In this document: in pieces, positions 34,299-42,374 of the stretch
How positions within the stretch are numbered: position 1 is the stretch's first letter
Layout of the letters: the number at the start of each line of letters is the position of its first letter
Source of the DNA: Bacteroidales bacterium UBA6401
Lineage (GTDB): Bacteria > Bacteroidota > Bacteroidia > Bacteroidales > UBA932
Direction of reading: 5' to 3'
NCBI GenBank assembly: GCA_002438635.1
Contig: DJPX01000004.1
Location: 1-64,000, forward strand
DNA: 64,000 nucleotides
Notes under the pieces: model-generated
What the model was told of the DNA's origin: nothing
Databases searched by the model: none
The model's input: the letters and a program-made list of their open reading frames with translations, nothing else
Made by a program: the position numbers and the translations under genes

Positions 34299-35111
34299 AT
34301 GGCAGTCCCCGGCAAGGCAAGAAAGACTATTGTCACAGCAGCAATCTTCATCGTTTTGGAGCTTGCTGCTGTTGCTATACTGCGGGCCTCAAATTCTATT
34401 CAAAGCGTATGGCTTAATAGACTTTCACTTGAGATAAAAGCATGGGTATGGGGCAAGAGTGATGCCGTAAAAAGTTACTTTGCCCTAAAAAACAAAAATT
34501 TATATCTCGAAGAAGAGAACATTAAACTCTCCGAGGAACTAAGAAAATACCAACAGCTGAAAATTGGCACGCCTGTAGATACTATAGATACAGACATATT
34601 CGATTATATCGGGGCGCAAATAATAAAACTTAGTTTCAACCACCAGAAAAATTACTTCATTCTGGACAAAGGCTCTGAAGACGGAGTGGAAGCCAATATG
34701 GGGGTAATAAGTTCGAACGGGATAATTGGCATAATCGATGCTGTGTCGGCTCACCTATCCCACGGCAGAACCATTATGAATCCCGGAATCGGGCTCAGCG
34801 CACGTGTGGGACGAAACGGATTGGCCGGCACTATGGTATGGGACGGAATTAGCACTAACAAGGCACTTCTGCGTGGCATACCCCTATACTTTGAAGTATC
34901 CAAATCTGATACTATTTGGACAAGTGGTTACTCAGAATTATTTCCGCGCGGCATCGCCCTAGGGATAGTGGAGGAAACCACTACTAAAAATGGTGCGACA
35001 AAGGATGTGGTCATCGATTTATTTCAGGATATTAGATCCGTAAATTATGTGTATATAGTAAAGCCTAAGTATTCTACGGAATTGGAATATTTGAAAACAA
35101 AGGAGAACTAG
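34299..35111 (+). CDS. mreC: rod shape-determining protein MreC
   Basis: 270 aa: short cytoplasmic end, one membrane helix (about residues 11-30, TAAIFIVLELAAVAILRA), a coiled coil (about 55-90, NLYLEEENIKLSEELRKY) and the periplasmic beta domain with GSEDGVEANMGVISSNGIIG and TSGYSELFPRGIALGIV. MreC links PBP2 to the elongasome. It starts 1 nt after mreB. Confidence 0.94.
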   Translation: MAVPGKARKTIVTAAIFIVLELAAVAILRASNSIQSVWLNRLSLEIKAWVWGKSDAVKSYFALKNKNLYLEEENIKLSEELRKYQQLKIGTPVDTIDTDIFDYIGAQIIKLSFNHQKNYFILDKGSEDGVEANMGVISSNGIIGIIDAVSAHLSHGRTIMNPGIGLSARVGRNGLAGTMVWDGISTNKALLRGIPLYFEVSKSDTIWTSGYSELFPRGIALGIVEETTTKNGATKDVVIDLFQDIRSVNYVYIVKPKYSTELEYLKTKEN

Positions 35112-35113
35112 CG

Positions 35114-35620
35114 ATGAGTAAATCATACTATATGTTAGTATTCATAGCGCTCTGCATAATTCAGGTATTGTTGAACAATTATCTTAATGTGTCACAATAT
35201 CTGCTTCTCTCCCTTATGCCATTGGCTTTGATGTCTATTCCATTAAATCGCTCCACAATCTCCTGCCTGCTTATTGCTTTTTTCACCGGACTTGCCGTGG
35301 ATGTTATTTCCACTCCTTCTATGGGGAGCACAAGCATAGCGCTATTAGTATGCGCACTGATAAAAAACTTCGTTTTTCAATTCGTCTATGGCGACGAAAT
35401 ATTTTCTCTTAGAGATAGTTCACCTCTAGTGTACACTTCTGGAAAGGAAAGGATAATTTCTACAGGAATAATGTGTGGAGCATACTTCCTTTTCTATATA
35501 ATTATAGATAGCGCCGGGACTATGTCCTTTACCTTTAACCTATTACGATGGTTATATTCAACTATTGCCAGCACCATACTCTGCTGTTTATGCGCTGTGA
35601 TGCTATTTAGGAGGAATTAA
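35114..35620 (+). CDS. mreD: rod shape-determining protein MreD
   Basis: 168-aa integral membrane protein with about five hydrophobic segments; MreD completes the MreBCD complex. Identification rests on hydropathy, the FFTGLAVDVISTPSMGS segment and position between mreC and mrdA. An AGGAG precedes the ATG, one of the few clear Shine-Dalgarno sequences in the window. Confidence 0.85.
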   Translation: MSKSYYMLVFIALCIIQVLLNNYLNVSQYLLLSLMPLALMSIPLNRSTISCLLIAFFTGLAVDVISTPSMGSTSIALLVCALIKNFVFQFVYGDEIFSLRDSSPLVYTSGKERIISTGIMCGAYFLFYIIIDSAGTMSFTFNLLRWLYSTIASTILCCLCAVMLFRRN

Positions 35621-35622
35621 CA

Positions 35623-37458
35623 ATGTCTGATTCCTCACGTTACACTAAAATCGTACTCGGGCTTATCTTTGCGGCTTTAATTCTGGTAGCTAGATTATTT
35701 TATATTCAGATAATCGACTCCAGATATAAAACCGACGCGCTTAACAACTCCATTTTCAAGGAGATAATATATCCACCACGAGGCATTATCCGCGACAGGA
35801 ACTCTCTCATACTTGTGGGGAATAAAACCTGCTACGATATTATGGTTACTCCACGGGAGATAACAACTCTGGACACTATGGCTTTATGTTCAGTGCTGGG
35901 TATAGAACAAGACTTTCTAAAAGAAAAACTTGATTACTACAGAACTTATCGGACCAAGATAGGGTACAAAACACTGCCGTTTCTTCAGAATGTGGATGAA
36001 ATGGTATATGTGCATTTCGCGGAGATGCAATATTGGTTTCCCGGTTTTCATGCACAACTACGAAATACTCGCGACTACCCATTCAACGCAGGGGGTAACC
36101 TTTTAGGGTATGTGGGCGAAGTAGATGCTGAGTATATAAAAAATCATCCCGAATACAAAAGCGGAGATTACGCCGGGCTAACAGGATTGGAGGCAACCAG
36201 GGAAAAAGATTTACGTGGAGAGAAAGGATATAGCATATTTCTTAGGGATTCGCGAAACCGGGTTCTTACCGCTTTCGACGAAGGAAAAGATGACCTTCAC
36301 GCTGTGCCGGGAAAAGATGTGACCACCACTATAGATGCTCATCTTCAACAATATGGCCAATCACTTATGCAAAATAAGCGCGGAAGCCTCATTGCAATAG
36401 AGCCATCTACCGGGGAAATACTTGCACTTGTTACAAGTCCTGGTATTGATGTTCAAGACCTTAGCGATATTGGAAACAGATACAAAGCGCTTGCTTCTAA
36501 TCCGGACAAGCCTCTATTCAACCGTCCGGTTCAAGCCTCCTATCCTCCCGGCTCCGTGTTTAAACTAGTAAACGGACTAATCGGGCTACAAGAGGGGGTA
36601 CTTAAAATTGGAGATATGCATCCTTGCAATATGGGATTTTACTACACTCCTAGCAGAAAGCTCGGATGCCATAGACATCGTTCGCCACTTAATTTCACGG
36701 ACGCCATAATGACTTCTTGCAATAGTTACTTCTGCTTTGTCTTTAAGGATATTTTGGAAAATCCTAAATACCCATCGACAGCTGAAGCGTTCGACGCATG
36801 GAGGGATTATGTGTGTAGTTTTGGTTTCGGAGCGCCACTAGGGAGCGATGTGCCTGGGGAATTGGGCGGAACTATCCCCAAGTCAAGCTTATACGATAAA
36901 TTCTATGGTAAGGATCATTGGAAATTCTCCTCGGTAGTTTCCCTTTCGATAGGCCAAGGGGAGATAGGGGCGACACCTCTGCAAATTGCTAACCTGTGTG
37001 CCGCCATTGCCAATCGGGGTTATTACATTACGCCTCATATCATAAAGGATGGGGAGCAAGTCAGGATAGATTCGAAATTTAAGGAGAGACATTACACGAA
37101 GGTGGATTCCGTTTATTTTGAAGATGTGATTGACGGTATGTGGAAAGCCGTGAATGCCGGGGTAGGTGCGGGCGGTACCGCGGCTCTGGCCGCCATCGAG
37201 GGACTCGATGTGTGCGGGAAGACCGGCACAGCCGAGAACCCGCACGGTGCCGACCACTCGATCTTTATCTGCTTCGCCCCACGTGAAAATCCACAAATAG
37301 CCGTTGCGGCATATATTGAAAATGCCGGCTTCGGTGCGCGCTGGGCTTGTCCCTTATCTTCTCTTATAATAGAAAAATATCTTAACAAAGAGATAGCTCC
37401 ATCCAGGCTCTGGTTAGAAAATTATGTTCGTGATGCTAATCTAATGAATGTAGAATAA
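35623..37458 (+). CDS. mrdA: penicillin-binding protein 2 (elongation transpeptidase)
   Basis: Class B PBP of the rod complex. N-terminal membrane helix (about residues 9-28), PPRGIIRDRN dimerisation motif, then the transpeptidase: Ser nucleophile in PPGSVFKLVNG, SCN in IMTSCNSYFCF, and KTGTA in VCGKTGTAENPHGADHS. 611 aa, normal. A strong AGGAGG lies 9 nt before the ATG. Its stop overlaps the rodA start. Confidence 0.95.
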   Translation: MSDSSRYTKIVLGLIFAALILVARLFYIQIIDSRYKTDALNNSIFKEIIYPPRGIIRDRNSLILVGNKTCYDIMVTPREITTLDTMALCSVLGIEQDFLKEKLDYYRTYRTKIGYKTLPFLQNVDEMVYVHFAEMQYWFPGFHAQLRNTRDYPFNAGGNLLGYVGEVDAEYIKNHPEYKSGDYAGLTGLEATREKDLRGEKGYSIFLRDSRNRVLTAFDEGKDDLHAVPGKDVTTTIDAHLQQYGQSLMQNKRGSLIAIEPSTGEILALVTSPGIDVQDLSDIGNRYKALASNPDKPLFNRPVQASYPPGSVFKLVNGLIGLQEGVLKIGDMHPCNMGFYYTPSRKLGCHRHRSPLNFTDAIMTSCNSYFCFVFKDILENPKYPSTAEAFDAWRDYVCSFGFGAPLGSDVPGELGGTIPKSSLYDKFYGKDHWKFSSVVSLSIGQGEIGATPLQIANLCAAIANRGYYITPHIIKDGEQVRIDSKFKERHYTKVDSVYFEDVIDGMWKAVNAGVGAGGTAALAAIEGLDVCGKTGTAENPHGADHSIFICFAPRENPQIAVAAYIENAGFGARWACPLSSLIIEKYLNKEIAPSRLWLENYVRDANLMNVE

Positions 37459-38756
37459 TGACAGGTAAAAACATAAATAGAGGCATAGGGCAAACCATTG
37501 AATGGAAGATTATTATCTGCTACTTACTTCTTGTCTCCATAGGAATAGTCAGCATTTATGCAGCCGGACACACTGCGGAAGGAAATCTTCCATTACTCAG
37601 CCTTGACACCAGAGCCGGGAAACAACTGCTCTGGGCTAGCATCTCCATAATAGTCGGTCTTGTAATCCTCTTTCTGATAAAACCCTACCTATGGGAGGTA
37701 ATTTCCACCCCTTCATATCTTCTTATATTAGTTTTACTATTTTTAACTATACTCTTGGGTAGTGAGGTTAATGGTTCCAAATCTTGGTTCAAATTGGGCC
37801 CCGTAAGTTTTCAACCTTGCGAACTATCAAAAATCACCACCTCCTTGCTACTTGCCCATTTTCTGAGAGGCCATGGTTTTAATGTCAAAAATTGGCGGGA
37901 CATAATAAGCACCGCCGCTATACTCGGACTGCCGGTACTGTTGATATTGGCAGAAAAAGAAACTGGTACGGTACTGGTATATCTTGGCTATGTGTTCGTC
38001 CTCTATAGGGAGGGTTTATCCGGCTGGTGGATAGCTTTTTTCGCTATAATAGCGGCGTTATTCATAATGTCTATCATGTTCTCTCCATGGATTCCGCTCG
38101 CCGCTTTGATAGTAATTCTTTCGACTTATTACCTTATTCTTAGAAAACACGGAACCAACTCCTTTAAAAAAAGGCGTCAACTAAGACTCACCACATTTTT
38201 AGTTGCCATAATAGGCTCCATTACCATCTTTTCCACAGATTTCATATTCAATAATGTGTTAAAACCACATCAAAAGCTGCGCATTGAAGTCCTACTCGGA
38301 ATGAAAGAGGATCCTATGGGTGCCGGATATAATGTAAATCAGTCACTTATCGCCATAGGCTCAGGTGGATTTAGTGGGAAAGGATATCTTCAAGGCACTC
38401 AAACCACCTTCGGTTTCGTCCCAGAGCAGAGTACCGACTTTATATTCTGCACTATTGGTGAAGAGTTCGGATTCGTGGGATGTTTAATTCTCATCGCCCT
38501 GTTCGTCTTCCTTATATGGCAAATTCTCAAAATTTCGGAAGAAAGTCGTGAACCTTTTACCCGCATCTATGGTTACTGCATAGCTGCTTGTTTCTTTATG
38601 CATCTTGTTATCAATATAGGTATGACTATCAAGCTAATGCCTGTTATCGGAATTCCTTTACCATTCATTAGCTATGGTGGGACATCGCTACTTTCTTTCT
38701 CTACTATGCTCTTTATTTTCCTTTCTTTAGTAAAACAAGAGAGGCGTTATTTTTAG
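37458..38756 (+). CDS. rodA: RodA peptidoglycan glycosyltransferase
   Basis: SEDS-family polymerase that works with PBP2 to make glycan strands. 432 aa with about ten membrane helices. SEDS features: LGSEVNGSKSWFKLGPVSFQ, FQPCELSKI, AEKETGTVLVYLGYVFVLYR, EQSTDFIFCTIGEEFGFVGC and LPFISYGGTSLLSFS. Last gene of the mre operon; the TAATG overlap with mrdA suggests coupled translation. Confidence 0.95.
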   Translation: MTGKNINRGIGQTIEWKIIICYLLLVSIGIVSIYAAGHTAEGNLPLLSLDTRAGKQLLWASISIIVGLVILFLIKPYLWEVISTPSYLLILVLLFLTILLGSEVNGSKSWFKLGPVSFQPCELSKITTSLLLAHFLRGHGFNVKNWRDIISTAAILGLPVLLILAEKETGTVLVYLGYVFVLYREGLSGWWIAFFAIIAALFIMSIMFSPWIPLAALIVILSTYYLILRKHGTNSFKKRRQLRLTTFLVAIIGSITIFSTDFIFNNVLKPHQKLRIEVLLGMKEDPMGAGYNVNQSLIAIGSGGFSGKGYLQGTQTTFGFVPEQSTDFIFCTIGEEFGFVGCLILIALFVFLIWQILKISEESREPFTRIYGYCIAACFFMHLVINIGMTIKLMPVIGIPLPFISYGGTSLLSFSTMLFIFLSLVKQERRYF

Positions 38757-38773
38757 ATTTAACTTTTTATTAT

Positions 38774-38781
38774 TAAATTTG
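38774..38781 (+). promoter_or_regulatory. -7 box before tRNA-Leu
   Basis: TAAATTTG matches TAnnTTTG 16 nt upstream of the tRNA. The -33 position holds TTT rather than TTG. Confidence 0.45.
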
Positions 38782-38797
38782 TCGAAATGTAAGTGTT

Positions 38798-38882
38798 GCC
38801 TTGGTGGTGGAATGGTAGACACGAGGGACTTAAAATCCCTTGGCCAGAAATGGCTGTACGAGTTCGAGTCTCGTCCGAGGCA
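38798..38882 (+). tRNA. tRNA-Leu (anticodon TAA)
   Basis: Acceptor arms GCCTTGG (38798-38804) and CCGAGGC (38875-38881) pair with one G-U. The anticodon arm AGGGA-CTTAAAA-TCCCT puts TAA at 38831-38833. A long class-II variable arm (GCCA/TGGC) and the T arm ACGAG-TTCGAGT-CTCGT follow. The discriminator base is A, and CCA is not encoded. Confidence 0.96.
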
Positions 38883-38900
38883 CTTCTTTTAACATACATT

Positions 38901-39329
38901 ATGAAACGATTATTTTTTACTATCGCTCTCTTAGTGATGTCTTCTATTGGAGCTTTCGCTCAGGATGTTCTCGGAAAATGGAAATTAGATGATGGCAGTG
39001 CCATTGTAGAAGTGTATCAGGAAGGTGACCACTATAATGGTCGAATAGTATGGCTCGCCGAGCCTACAGACCCCAATGGCGTTCCATACACTGATGTGAT
39101 GAACCCTGATCCAGCATTACGCACACGAAAGATTATGGGACTTAATATGCTCCACGACCTCAAGAAAAAAGGCGATAAATATGGTGATGGTAAAATATAT
39201 GACCCTAACGATGGTAAGACCTATTTTTGTTCTATGAAAGTCGATGGAGACGTTCTAAAAGTCCATGGTTCCCTAGACAAAAAGGGATGGATAGGAAGAA
39301 CGATGGATTGGCATCGCGTTAAGGAGTAG
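38901..39329 (+). CDS. DUF2147 family secreted protein
   Basis: 142 aa from the ATG at 38901 (MKRLFFTIALLVMSSIGAFA), just after the tRNA; a longer frame to 38793 runs through the tRNA and is false. The signal peptide is cleaved near residue 20. The DUF2147 core is visible: DVLGKWKLDDGSAIVEVYQE, YNGRIVWLAEP, and GKIYDPNDGKTYFCSMKVDG, ending WIGRTMDWHRVK. These are small periplasmic beta-barrel proteins of unknown function. It converges on the DUF4249 gene with an 11-nt overlap. Confidence 0.88.
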   Translation: MKRLFFTIALLVMSSIGAFAQDVLGKWKLDDGSAIVEVYQEGDHYNGRIVWLAEPTDPNGVPYTDVMNPDPALRTRKIMGLNMLHDLKKKGDKYGDGKIYDPNDGKTYFCSMKVDGDVLKVHGSLDKKGWIGRTMDWHRVKE

Positions 39330-40197
39330 ATTCGATATTGATTAGCATTTGGGTCTTTCTTACGGCACCAAATACTCCATATCCCCCTTCTATATTGGAA
39401 TAAGCAAAATTAGGAGGGCTTAAACCTAACATCCCCAGATAGTTATTATCTTGATTATATAAAGCGTTTAGATAACCATAGGCCGAGTCGGAAAGGGAAT
39501 ATACCGCTAACTTATACTCCCATCCCCCATTGTTTGAGGAAAAAGAAAAGCCGCCGTTTTCCAACTCCTCTCCCCTAAGAAGAACCATCTTATACGAATG
39601 GTAGTATGTCTCCCAACTTACTGTCTTTAAGGATGTAGTGAGCATCTCCAATAGGCTCATACCATCTGTGTCACTATATATGTCGGCAAATTCCCAAGTG
39701 CCTTCGAATGTCCCGCCTTCGCCCTCTGTTTTATAATATAGGGCAAAAGCATAGTTTGACGCCCCCGATAAATTCAGTTTCCACAAAATCCTATCCGACA
39801 GAATTTCGTACCTTACATCCACAACGGGCTTGGCGGGAACTTCCGTATAGGCAGTAATATCCTTCATCCCCTCTGCCTTCATCTTTAAAGACATCTCAGA
39901 TATTTTATCATCTATTTCCGGGTACTGATAGAATGGCTGTCCTTCAGTTTTATACATAGACACTTCACTACCATCGAAAGATAAGATTTTCCACTGCAAT
40001 AGGTAGTCCTCCCCATTCTGTCTTGTACTGCCAATGGGAGTGGTCTTCATAACCTTCATGTAGGACAAATCATCTTCCAGACCAGCTATGGATTCCACGT
40101 ACAATTTTGAAGACTCATCAGAAGATTTAACATCGAACTGGTACTCACAAGAAACGCAAAGCACAAATAGAACAATATAGAAAACTACTCTTCTCAT
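39319..40197 (-). CDS. DUF4249 lipoprotein
   Basis: About 292 aa from the ATG at 40197; the longer frame begins with GTG at 40212. Lipobox VLCVSC at about residue 17 marks a lipoprotein. DUF4249 proteins are partners of TonB-dependent receptors in Bacteroidota, and this gene follows such a receptor gene by 2 nt. The C-terminal half contains YLNALYNQDNNYLGMLGLSP and GGYGVFGAV, typical of the family. The ligand taken up is unknown. Confidence 0.82.
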   Translation of the reverse strand: MRRVVFYIVLFVLCVSCEYQFDVKSSDESSKLYVESIAGLEDDLSYMKVMKTTPIGSTRQNGEDYLLQWKILSFDGSEVSMYKTEGQPFYQYPEIDDKISEMSLKMKAEGMKDITAYTEVPAKPVVDVRYEILSDRILWKLNLSGASNYAFALYYKTEGEGGTFEGTWEFADIYSDTDGMSLLEMLTTSLKTVSWETYYHSYKMVLLRGEELENGGFSFSSNNGGWEYKLAVYSLSDSAYGYLNALYNQDNNYLGMLGLSPPNFAYSNIEGGYGVFGAVRKTQMLINIESTP

Positions 40198-40199
40198 AA

Positions 40200-42374
40200 C
40201 TAAAACCTCCACATATAACTTATACTAGGTATAATAGGAACTATCCCGTATGCACTTCCAACTATCTTATCATTAGCTACATCCACAGTCCCGAAAAAAG
40301 CATTCAAGCGGTTATATGCATTATACACGCTTACATTGAGAGTACGGCTCTTTCCATCCGCCAATCTTTTATGCCAATTTAATCCGACATCCAACCTATG
40401 GTAATCTGGCAAAAGATAATTATTAGGCATACTATAAATATATGTTGGAGACTCATTAGAGACATCCTCCTCGGCGGTACTCCATACCACTGAACTTGGG
40501 GCAGTAAAACGATTGCCCGTATGATAGGTCCAACAGGCATAAACCTCAAAATTCCGGCTAAATCGATAATTTGCACTAAGCGTTAACTTATGCCTATTGT
40601 CGTTCCTATCTGGAAACCACGTATAATAATATGACGGGAAATATCGTTCACTACGAGAAAGAGTATAATACAATGCACCAGAGAATTTCTGCGCAAAGTA
40701 TTCAATAGACAATTCCGCGCCATACGACCTTCCACGTCCTTCCAGATAGTCCATCTCCCATCTTTCCATGCTTGGAAGTAAAGTGTTAGTCCCATTATAT
40801 TCGTACAAATGGTTCATCTTCTTGTAGAAAGCCTCCACATCCACCATCAACTCACTCGAAGGGCGAAAAGTGGCACCAAGGACGAATTGGCCCGAAGACA
40901 TAGGCTTCACCTTAGAGGTGGAAGGCATCCACAAATTAGACGGCAAATCCATATAGCACGCTGATACCAGATGTGAAAATTGGCTCATCCGGGCATAAGA
41001 AGTCTTTAATGTAAACTTGTCGTTTACATCGTATTTAAGGGCCAATCGAGGCTCCAAACTATTATAAAATCTTTCCCTTACAAAGTATGCCGACTCTCTA
41101 AGTCCGAAATTCGCAACTAACCGATCCATCAGGCTGATCTCATCTTCAATATAAAGACCCACTTCTGCGCCCAAATACTCTATTGAATTGGCATTGTGAA
41201 GTTCATCATACTTTATTGTATTCATCTTCAATTCCATATCCAACTTACGATACGGATCGTATATATGACCTACCGCATTGATGCCTGTACGAATATGATG
41301 CCCATCCAGCCCATCGAAAAGCCAATCAGAAGAAACTCCTATATCGTGTATCCTCGATAAATCGCATTCGTTTAAACTTATCTCCGTTTTCTGTGCAGGC
41401 TCGTCCTCCGATGTCGATATTTCCTTTACATACGTATCCATAGTAATGTCTGACGTGTAATTCGTGTAATACAATTTCGTGTCCGTTGACCATCCATTTT
41501 GTGGCCAAAACTTCTCGTAACGAAAAGAGGATAGTATGTTTCCCCATTTTAAACGCGCTTGTAACCTTGATTCTGAGTCGGAATCAGTTTCCGAACTCAT
41601 ATATCCCTTTGCAGAAAGAACATCATGTCCATAGTAAGCCGAAAAGCTCAATTTGCCCGTTTCTCCAAGAAGATGTGTTAACTTTAAGTTTACATCACCG
41701 AAATCATAATGCGTGTAATTCATAATGTCCTCCATATTTTCCGAATTACTGCGCATTCGAACAACCCCCATAGCTAAGGATTTAATTATATCCAGCCAAG
41801 TACGTCTAATTCCGACATTTATACTTGTCTTATCTTTTATGATCGGGCCCTCAAGTTGAATGCGCCCATCTATCAAGCCTAATGATGCAGAGCCCTTCCA
41901 CTTTGTGAAATTCCCCGTCTTGACACCCACATCCACCACAGACGAAAGCCTTCCACCATACCTTGCAGGAAATCCTCCCTTATAAAAATCCACATTTTCA
42001 GTAACATCCGTATTAAAAGAAGAAAATAATCCTATCACGTGACTTACCTGATATAGAGGTACTCCATCGAGAAGAAATAAATTATCCGATCCGTCTCCAC
42101 CTCGGACATAAAGACCACTGGAAAGTTCAGTTCCACTAGCCACACCAGGAAACATTTGAAGCGTCTTTATCAAATCCGGACTTCCCAAAACTGCAAAGCC
42201 CCTCTTGATTTTAACCGTATCAAGTTTCTGCATACTCGTTTGAGTCCTAGCAGCTAACTTTTCCTTATTTGTTTGCACTATAGCGGCCGAAAGTGTATCC
42301 ACTTTTTCCTGCGCGCTTATACTTACCCAAGAGCCTAGCGCACATAATATCAAGACTATAACCCACTTTTTCAT
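40200..42374 (-). CDS. TonB-dependent outer-membrane receptor
   Basis: 724 aa: signal peptide (cleaved near SISAQ, about residue 21), plug domain (about 60-190, with GLYVRGGDGSDNLFLLDGVP and YKGGFPARYGGRLSSVVDV) and a beta-barrel ending in the aromatic YMWRF. It lacks the N-terminal CarboxypepD-like domain of SusC proteins. Paired with DUF4249, it probably imports a small ligand such as a metal complex or peptide, not a glycan. The ATG overlaps the mutS stop (ATGA). Confidence 0.88.
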   Translation of the reverse strand: MKKWVIVLILCALGSWVSISAQEKVDTLSAAIVQTNKEKLAARTQTSMQKLDTVKIKRGFAVLGSPDLIKTLQMFPGVASGTELSSGLYVRGGDGSDNLFLLDGVPLYQVSHVIGLFSSFNTDVTENVDFYKGGFPARYGGRLSSVVDVGVKTGNFTKWKGSASLGLIDGRIQLEGPIIKDKTSINVGIRRTWLDIIKSLAMGVVRMRSNSENMEDIMNYTHYDFGDVNLKLTHLLGETGKLSFSAYYGHDVLSAKGYMSSETDSDSESRLQARLKWGNILSSFRYEKFWPQNGWSTDTKLYYTNYTSDITMDTYVKEISTSEDEPAQKTEISLNECDLSRIHDIGVSSDWLFDGLDGHHIRTGINAVGHIYDPYRKLDMELKMNTIKYDELHNANSIEYLGAEVGLYIEDEISLMDRLVANFGLRESAYFVRERFYNSLEPRLALKYDVNDKFTLKTSYARMSQFSHLVSACYMDLPSNLWMPSTSKVKPMSSGQFVLGATFRPSSELMVDVEAFYKKMNHLYEYNGTNTLLPSMERWEMDYLEGRGRSYGAELSIEYFAQKFSGALYYTLSRSERYFPSYYYTWFPDRNDNRHKLTLSANYRFSRNFEVYACWTYHTGNRFTAPSSVVWSTAEEDVSNESPTYIYSMPNNYLLPDYHRLDVGLNWHKRLADGKSRTLNVSVYNAYNRLNAFFGTVDVANDKIVGSAYGIVPIIPSISYMWRF

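Noticed and set aside
38793..38900. N-terminal extension of the DUF2147 frame
   Set aside because: It runs through the tRNA-Leu gene; the ATG at 38901 begins a proper signal peptide.
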